Assembly: GCF_014202475.1 (NCBI RefSeq) | Contig: NZ_JACHGV010000010.1 | Location: 124,001 to 188,000, forward strand | Source of the DNA: Streptomyces paradoxus | GTDB taxonomy: Bacteria > Actinomycetota > Actinomycetes > Streptomycetales > Streptomycetaceae | DNA: 64,000 nt | Reading direction: 5' to 3' | Part shown: piece after piece, positions 59,660 through 64,000 of the stretch | Position numbering within the stretch: the first letter of the stretch is position 1 | How the letters are laid out: each line of letters opens with the position of its first letter | The notes under the pieces: model-generated | The model's database searches: none | The model's input: the letters and a program-made list of their open reading frames with translations, nothing else | Told to the model about the DNA's origin: nothing | Position numbers and translations under genes: made by a program

Positions 59660-60047
59660 CGGAGTCGTACCGCTCGCGCGCGGCCAGGACCTCGTCCATG
59701 CTGCCCTCCACGCAGTGGATGAGGGCGAGCAGCCGCTCGGCCACGTGGCGTCCCAGCGGCGTCAGTTCGTAGTCCACCCGGGGCGGGTTGGTCGGCTGGG
59801 CCTCGCGGTGGACGAGGCCGTCGCGCTCCAGGGCGTGCAGCGTCTGGGACAGCATCTTCTCGCTCACCCCGTCGACGCGGCGGCGCAGCTCGTTGAAGCG
59901 CAGCGAGCCCTCGTACAGGGCGCCGAGCGTGAGGCCGCCCCAGCGGCCCATGACGTGCTCCAGCGTGCCGCGCGACGGACAGGCCTTGGCGAACACGTTG
60001 TACGGGAGGTCGTCGAGCCCCTCCGTGAGCTCCTGGGTGGTGGTCAT
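59649..60047 (-). CDS. HxlR-family transcriptional regulator
   Basis: 132 residues. MarR-like winged helix of the HxlR type: CPSRGTLEHVMGRWGGLTLG, LRFNELRRRVDGVSEKMLSQ, TLHALERDGLVHREAQPTNP and VDYELTPLGRHVAERL. The single cysteine near residue 23 (ACPS) is the usual redox/electrophile-sensing position. Its 3' end overlaps mutM by 11 bases. Repeats CTAACCGA and a hairpin lie just upstream (60074-60114). Confidence 0.93.
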   Translation of the reverse strand: MTTTQELTEGLDDLPYNVFAKACPSRGTLEHVMGRWGGLTLGALYEGSLRFNELRRRVDGVSEKMLSQTLHALERDGLVHREAQPTNPPRVDYELTPLGRHVAERLLALIHCVEGSMDEVLAARERYDSARA

Positions 60048-60073
60048 ATGCCCCAGCCTACGCCAGCACAGCG

Positions 60074-60114
60074 CTAACCGACAGAAGGCACTAACCGAAA
60101 GTTAGCGCCTTCTG
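60074..60114. promoter_or_regulatory. HxlR operator candidate overlapping a hairpin
   Basis: Direct repeats CTAACCGA at 60074-60081 and 60091-60098, the latter forming CTAAC-CGAAA-GTTAG with 60101-60105. The whole of 60082-60114 folds as CAGAAGGC(A)CTAAC / GTTAG(C)GCCTTCTG with one mismatch. It starts 27 bases upstream of the hxlR start and 20 bases beyond the stop of the CAP gene, so it may serve as operator and as terminator. Confidence 0.55.
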
Positions 60115-60133
60115 CCGGAATGCCCAGGGTGCC

Positions 60134-61261
60134 CTAGTAGCCGAAGTTCTGGGTCCACCAGGGGCCGCCGGAGCCGAACTCGACACCGACGCCCAGCGTC
60201 TTGAAGTCGCAGTTCAGTATGTTCGCGCGGTGGCCGGGGCTGTTCATCCAGGCGTCCATCACGGCCGCGGCGTCGGCCTGGCCGCGGGCGATGTTCTCGC
60301 CGCCGAGGTTCGATATCCCGGCCTTCTCGGCCCGGTCCCAGGGCGTGCGGCCGTCCGGGTCGGTGTGGTCGAAGAAGCCCCGCGCGGCCATGGCCTCGCT
60401 GTAGTTCTGGGCCAGACCGGCCAGGGCGCTGTTGGCGGCGACCGGGCTGCAGCCCACCTTGGCCCGCTCCTCGTTCACGAGGCTGAGCACCTGGGCCGCG
60501 GCGGCGGACTCGCCGGCCAGGGCGCCGGTGGCGCCGGGAGCCTTCGGGGCCTTGGTGGCCGTACGGGAGGGCGTGCTGTCCGGCTTCTCGCTCGGGGTGG
60601 CCGCCGGCTTCTTCTTCTCCGGGGTCTTCTCCTGCGTCTTCTCCGGCTTCTCCGGCGTCTTCGTCGGCGCGGCGGAGGACTTGGAGGCGGAGGGCGACGG
60701 GGACGCGGAGCGCTCGACGTCCCGGCTGGTGGACGTGTCGTCCCGGCTGTCGGCACTGCCGGAGGTGCCGCCCTGCTCGACCGGGGTGTTGGTCGGCGTG
60801 TTCCCGGCCTGGACCTTGTCGGCTCCGCCGTTGCCGCCGAGCTTGTAGTTCTCGAGGCCGGGCACGGCGCCGGTGGCGACCGCGACCGTGCCGAGGGCGA
60901 CGGCGGCGGAGACGCCGAGCAGGCCGGTGCGCATCGGCCGGGCGGTCTTCTTGCGACGCCGGTGCGAACCCGGGCGGCGGCCGCCGCCGTCGGGCGTGAA
61001 GCCGTCGCTCGCGAAGACGGCTGTCTCCTCGAAGCGGTCACCCGCGGCGGACCCCTCCGCCCCGAACAGGTAGGCCTCGCTCCTCGCGTAGGTGCCGGCG
61101 TACGCCTCCGGGTTCAGATAGGGGGCGATGCCCATCGTCGGTGCGTCGTCCGCGGTGGGGTACAGCGGATCGCGCCCCTCCGCGAAGCCGTTTGCGTGGG
61201 TGATTCCCGTGGCGCGGCCCGTGGCGGCGCGGCCGGCGTCGGAGCGTCGGTGGCGTCCCAT
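60134..61261 (-). CDS. CAP (SCP/PR1) domain protein, membrane-anchored
   Basis: 375 residues. N-terminal ~110 residues are cytoplasmic and charged, followed by an Arg/Lys-rich segment (RRRKKTARPMR) and one TM near residues 112-135. A Thr/Ser/Pro/Lys-rich linker (KTPEKPEKTQEKTPEKKK) spans the wall. The CAP domain (about 250-375) begins VLSLVNEERAKVGCSPVAAN and contains GFFDHTDPDGRTPWDRAEKA, GENIARGQ, and MNSPGHRANILNCDF, with the metal-binding His residues present. Function of bacterial CAP proteins is unsettled. Confidence 0.9.
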   Translation of the reverse strand: MGRHRRSDAGRAATGRATGITHANGFAEGRDPLYPTADDAPTMGIAPYLNPEAYAGTYARSEAYLFGAEGSAAGDRFEETAVFASDGFTPDGGGRRPGSHRRRKKTARPMRTGLLGVSAAVALGTVAVATGAVPGLENYKLGGNGGADKVQAGNTPTNTPVEQGGTSGSADSRDDTSTSRDVERSASPSPSASKSSAAPTKTPEKPEKTQEKTPEKKKPAATPSEKPDSTPSRTATKAPKAPGATGALAGESAAAAQVLSLVNEERAKVGCSPVAANSALAGLAQNYSEAMAARGFFDHTDPDGRTPWDRAEKAGISNLGGENIARGQADAAAVMDAWMNSPGHRANILNCDFKTLGVGVEFGSGGPWWTQNFGY

Positions 61262-61422
61262 GTCCTGGCCTTCCTCGTCCTGGCGGTCGACTCGTCCTCG
61301 AGATCAACACCAAACTCACTCGATCGTGTGAGTTTCATATGAGATTCGTTGAGGGGGGACGGTACCGCATGGCGCAAGTGGAGGAAGTGCCCGGAGGGAG
61401 ATTGGGCGGTTAGGTTGCAGTC

Positions 61423-61704
61423 ATGAGCGAGGATGTGCGATTGGTCGCCTGGGTGCGTGGACGCGTCCAAGGTGTGGGTTTCCGCTGGTTCACGCGTGCC
61501 AAGGCATTGGAGATCGGCGGCCTGAGTGGCTTTGCTCTCAATTTGGGCGACGGACGGGTCCAAGTGGTCGCGGAGGGCGGACGCGAGGGCTGCGAGGGGC
61601 TCCTGGAGTGGCTCCAGAGTGACGACACGCCCGGCCGCGTGGACGGCGTCACCGAGATCTGGGACACACCGCGCGGCGGCTACGACGGCTTCGCCATCCG
61701 ATGA
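61423..61704 (+). CDS. acyP: acylphosphatase
   Basis: 93 residues. Hydrolyses acyl phosphates. The catalytic Arg and Asn lie in RGRVQGVGFRWFTRAKA and LSGFALNLGDGRVQVVAEG. Ends FAIR. Stands upstream of smc as in related genomes. Confidence 0.95.
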   Translation: MSEDVRLVAWVRGRVQGVGFRWFTRAKALEIGGLSGFALNLGDGRVQVVAEGGREGCEGLLEWLQSDDTPGRVDGVTEIWDTPRGGYDGFAIR

Positions 61705-62071
61705 GCACGCCCGCCGGGCGGCCCCCGGGGCCGCCCGCGGGCGACCGCCCCGAACAGAAACTCGCTGGTGATTGCCGAGAACCGCTTGCCTTGGCCCGCT
61801 CCACCCGCAAGGATGATCGCCACGCCCCGAGGGCCCCGCAGAAGCCGCAGTACGGCCGTTCCAGGCCGCGCGCGCCCGGGCCGCCCCCAATACGGGGCGT
61901 GATCGTGTTGACCGTCAAACTTTTTGGTGAGACGCTGAAAGCCCCGCGCACCTTAGCTGTTTGGCATGGCTGAACGGCAGCACAACTCCAGGCCCTGCCA
62001 AGACCGCGGGTGCGAATCCCTCACGACCCACACCGCAGCGGTCGGTCACGCATTGTGGAGGACCATCCATC
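61705..62071 (+). other. intergenic region with tRNA-like T-arm fragment
   Basis: 367 bases with no convincing gene. GGCTGAACGGCAGCA (about 61970) and CGCGGGTGCGAATCCC (about 62007) resemble a D-arm and T-arm, but no acceptor stem closes them, so it is not a functional tRNA. Promoter of the following small gene is probably around 61915-61960, an A/T-richer stretch (AAACTTTTTGG). Confidence 0.35.
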
Positions 62072-62275
62072 ATGGCAAAGGCGCTTCTCGGTTACGTCGG
62101 CGGCTCCGACCCTCGACTCCTCGCCGAGATGCGACGGCTCCAGCAGCGCGTCCAGGACCTGGAATCCGAGCTCGGACGAATCCAGGCGGAGAACGAAGCG
62201 CTGACGGCTGCCGCTTCTCACGACAGGATCATGGAGAGCGTTGACGCACACCAGGCGGAGCCTGCGCTCACCTGA
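62072..62275 (+). CDS. small coiled-coil protein upstream of smc
   Basis: 67 residues from ATG 62072 with GTGGAGGACC upstream. Starts MAKALLGYVGGSDPRLLAEM, then a leucine-heptad helix RRLQQRVQDLESELGRIQAE ending in an acidic tail. Predicted two-stranded coiled coil, no signal peptide. It is conserved in this position in Streptomyces as far as I recall, function unknown. It ends before a clean intrinsic terminator at 62348. Confidence 0.85.
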   Translation: MAKALLGYVGGSDPRLLAEMRRLQQRVQDLESELGRIQAENEALTAAASHDRIMESVDAHQAEPALT

Positions 62276-62347
62276 TCACTGCACCGCTCCACAACAGCAC
62301 AGCAGTGGTTGGGCCGCCCGTCACAACCGCCTAGTTGTCTGAAGTGC

Positions 62348-62372
62348 AAGGGACGCCCCGTCGGCGTCCCTT
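62348..62372 (+). terminator. intrinsic terminator before smc
   Basis: 10-bp stem AAGGGACGCC/GGCGTCCCTT with CCGTC loop, followed by CTTTCTTG, a real T-rich tail. It separates the small coiled-coil gene from smc. Confidence 0.85.
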
Positions 62373-62496
62373 CTTTCTTGCCTTGCTTGCCCCCGCATCC
62401 TTTCACCGTCTTTAACGTCTGATGTGCCCTGCGCGTTCAGCGGCGAAACCGTGGGTTCATGGAGTGAGACCGACCCGGGCGGTAGAGTCCGGCGGC

Positions 62497-64000
62497 GTGC
62501 ACCTCAAGGCCCTGACCCTCCGCGGGTTCAAGTCGTTCGCCTCCGCGACCACCCTCCGGTTCGAGCCGGGGATCACGTGCGTCGTCGGACCGAACGGCTC
62601 GGGCAAGTCCAACGTCGTCGACGCGCTCAGCTGGGTCATGGGCGAGCAGGGCGCCAAATCGCTGCGCGGCGGCAAGATGGAGGACGTCATCTTCGCCGGC
62701 ACCACCGGGCGCCCCCCGCTGGGCCGTGCCGAGGTGTCCCTGACCATCGACAACTCCGACGGCGCCCTGCCCATCGAGTACGCCGAGGTCACCATCACGC
62801 GGATCATGTTCCGCAACGGCGGCAGCGAATACCAGATCAACGGCGACACCTGCCGCCTCCTCGACATCCAGGAGCTCCTCTCCGACTCCGGCATCGGCCG
62901 TGAGATGCATGTGATCGTCGGGCAGGGCCAGCTCGACTCCGTCCTGCACGCCGATCCCATGGGCCGCCGCGCCTTCATCGAGGAGGCCGCCGGCGTCCTC
63001 AAGCACCGCAAGCGCAAGGAGAAGGCGCTGCGCAAGCTGGACGCGATGCAGGCCAACCTCGCGCGCGTGCAGGACCTCACCGACGAGCTCAGGCGGCAGC
63101 TCAAGCCGCTCGGCCGCCAGGCCGCCGTCGCCCGCAGGGCCGCCGTCATCCAGGCCGACCTGCGCGACGCCCGTCTGCGCCTCCTGGCCGACGACCTCGT
63201 ACGGCTCAGGGAGGCCCTCAAGGCCGAGGTCGCCGACGAGGCCGCGCTGAAGGAGCGCAAGGAGTCCGCCGAGCAGCAACTGCGCAGGGCGCTCCAGCGC
63301 GAGGCCCTCCTGGAGGACGAGGTACGGCAGCTCACGCCGCGGCTCCAGCGTGCCCAGCAGACCTGGTACGAGCTCTCCCAGCTCGCCGAACGCGTACGGG
63401 GCACGATCTCGCTGGCCGACGCCCGTGTGAAGAGCGCCACCTCCGCGCCCCCGGAGGAGCGGCGCGGCCGCGACCCCGAGGACATGGAGCGCGAGGCCGC
63501 CCGCATCCGCGAGCAGGAGGCCGAGCTGGAGGCGGCGCTGGAGGCGGCCGAACGGGCCCTGGAGGACACGGTCGCCCACCGTGCCGAGCTGGAACGGGCG
63601 CTCATCCAGGAGGAACGGCGCCTGAAGGACGCCGCCCGCGCCATCGCCGACCGGCGCGAGGGGCTGGCCCGGCTCAGCGGCCAGGTCAACGCCGCCCGCT
63701 CCCGTGCGGCCTCCGCCCAGGCCGAGATCGAACGCCTGGCCGCCGCCCGCGACGAGGCGCAGGAACGTGCCGTCGCCGCCCAGGAGGAGTACGAGGCCCT
63801 CAAGGCGGAGGTCGACGGCCTCGACGCCGGTGACGCGGAGCTCTCCGAGCAGCACGAGGCGGCGAAGCAGCAGCTGGCCGAGGCCGAGGCGGCCCTCACG
63901 TCAGCCCGCGAGGAGGCCACGGCGGCGGAACGCAAGCGGGCCGCCACCCAGGCCCGCCACGAGGCCCTGGCACTCGGTCTGCGCCGCAAGGACGGCACCG
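62497..64000 (+). CDS. smc: chromosome segregation ATPase SMC, 5' part
   Basis: Starts at GTG 62497 and runs out of the window at 64000 (about 500 of an expected ~1200 residues). N-terminal ABC half: HLKALTLRGFKSFASATTLR, Walker A VVGPNGSGKSNVVDALSW, then GQGQLDSVLHADPMGRRAFI and IEEAAGVLKHRKRKEKALRK. From about residue 165 it is a long coiled coil (Glu/Ala/Arg heptads), the first arm. Hinge, second arm and C-terminal ATPase half are beyond the window. Confidence 0.97.
   Translation, partial: MHLKALTLRGFKSFASATTLRFEPGITCVVGPNGSGKSNVVDALSWVMGEQGAKSLRGGKMEDVIFAGTTGRPPLGRAEVSLTIDNSDGALPIEYAEVTITRIMFRNGGSEYQINGDTCRLLDIQELLSDSGIGREMHVIVGQGQLDSVLHADPMGRRAFIEEAAGVLKHRKRKEKALRKLDAMQANLARVQDLTDELRRQLKPLGRQAAVARRAAVIQADLRDARLRLLADDLVRLREALKAEVADEAALKERKESAEQQLRRALQREALLEDEVRQLTPRLQRAQQTWYELSQLAERVRGTISLADARVKSATSAPPEERRGRDPEDMEREAARIREQEAELEAALEAAERALEDTVAHRAELERALIQEERRLKDAARAIADRREGLARLSGQVNAARSRAASAQAEIERLAAARDEAQERAVAAQEEYEALKAEVDGLDAGDAELSEQHEAAKQQLAEAEAALTSAREEATAAERKRAATQARHEALALGLRRKDGT

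Noticed and set aside
61705..61973. 90-codon frame after acyP
   Set aside because: Pro/Arg-rich, no RBS, no recognisable domain and untypical codon positions; treated as non-coding.

Overview
The window is very GC-rich, uses GTG and TTG starts freely and has third-position G/C almost everywhere. Its gene order (citramalate synthase, acyl-CoA carboxylase beta/epsilon, two conservons, gltX, a Gln/Glu tRNA cluster, ndgR-leuCD, hupS, cofC, plsC-gpsA-ddl, thiL-thiD, rpmB, recG-rsmD-coaD, rpmF-rnc-mutM, acyP, smc) is the chromosomal core order of Streptomyces as I recall it from S. coelicolor. I conclude it is the core of a Streptomyces chromosome; I cannot name the species.

1-15.9 kb: core genes mixed with accessory ones. 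The end of a TolB-like beta-propeller gene is followed by cimA, whose leader carries a strong intrinsic terminator and a short ATG-Ile-Ile frame (possible attenuator). Next come a SLATT-like two-TM protein, a secreted Gly-rich protein, an MFS remnant, a divergent DMT exporter/TetR pair with two visible operator copies, a YdeI-like protein, a secreted trypsin, a YceI protein, a short-chain dehydrogenase and a secreted family 8 polysaccharide lyase. Then accB-accE, and a decayed NACHT NTPase gene.

15.9-27.5 kb: two complete conservons in tandem on the minus strand (cvnA sensor kinase-like, cvnB roadblock, cvnC DUF742, cvnD GTPase). They have almost identical cvnB and cvnD but very different cvnA tails. 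A small gene with an internal repeated motif follows.

27.5-37.9 kb: FAH-family hydrolase and gltX, a secreted FlgD-Ig protein, a HAD phosphatase, five tRNAs (Gln-Glu-Glu-Gln-Glu), then the IclR regulator ndgR divergent from leuCD, a small conserved protein and the HU-histone-like hupS.

37.9-47.1 kb: F420 (cofC), phospholipid (plsC, gpsA), cell wall (ddl) and thiamine (thiL-thiD) genes, rpmB with two perfect inverted repeats in its leader, and a DAK2/YloV-FakA-like protein.

47.1-52.1 kb: an accessory island between the YloV-like gene and recG. It holds a ~55-residue polyketide synthase dehydratase scrap and a translationally coupled HSP90-like/TPR gene pair, the TPR gene carrying a one-base frameshift. 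This pair is the strongest candidate here for an under-described system.

52.2-64 kb: core information-processing genes (recG, rsmD, coaD, a DivIVA-like coiled-coil protein, DUF177, rpmF, rnc, mutM), an HxlR regulator, a CAP-domain surface protein, acyP, a small coiled-coil protein and the start of smc, which runs off the window. No CRISPR array, rRNA, origin or intact insertion sequence was seen.
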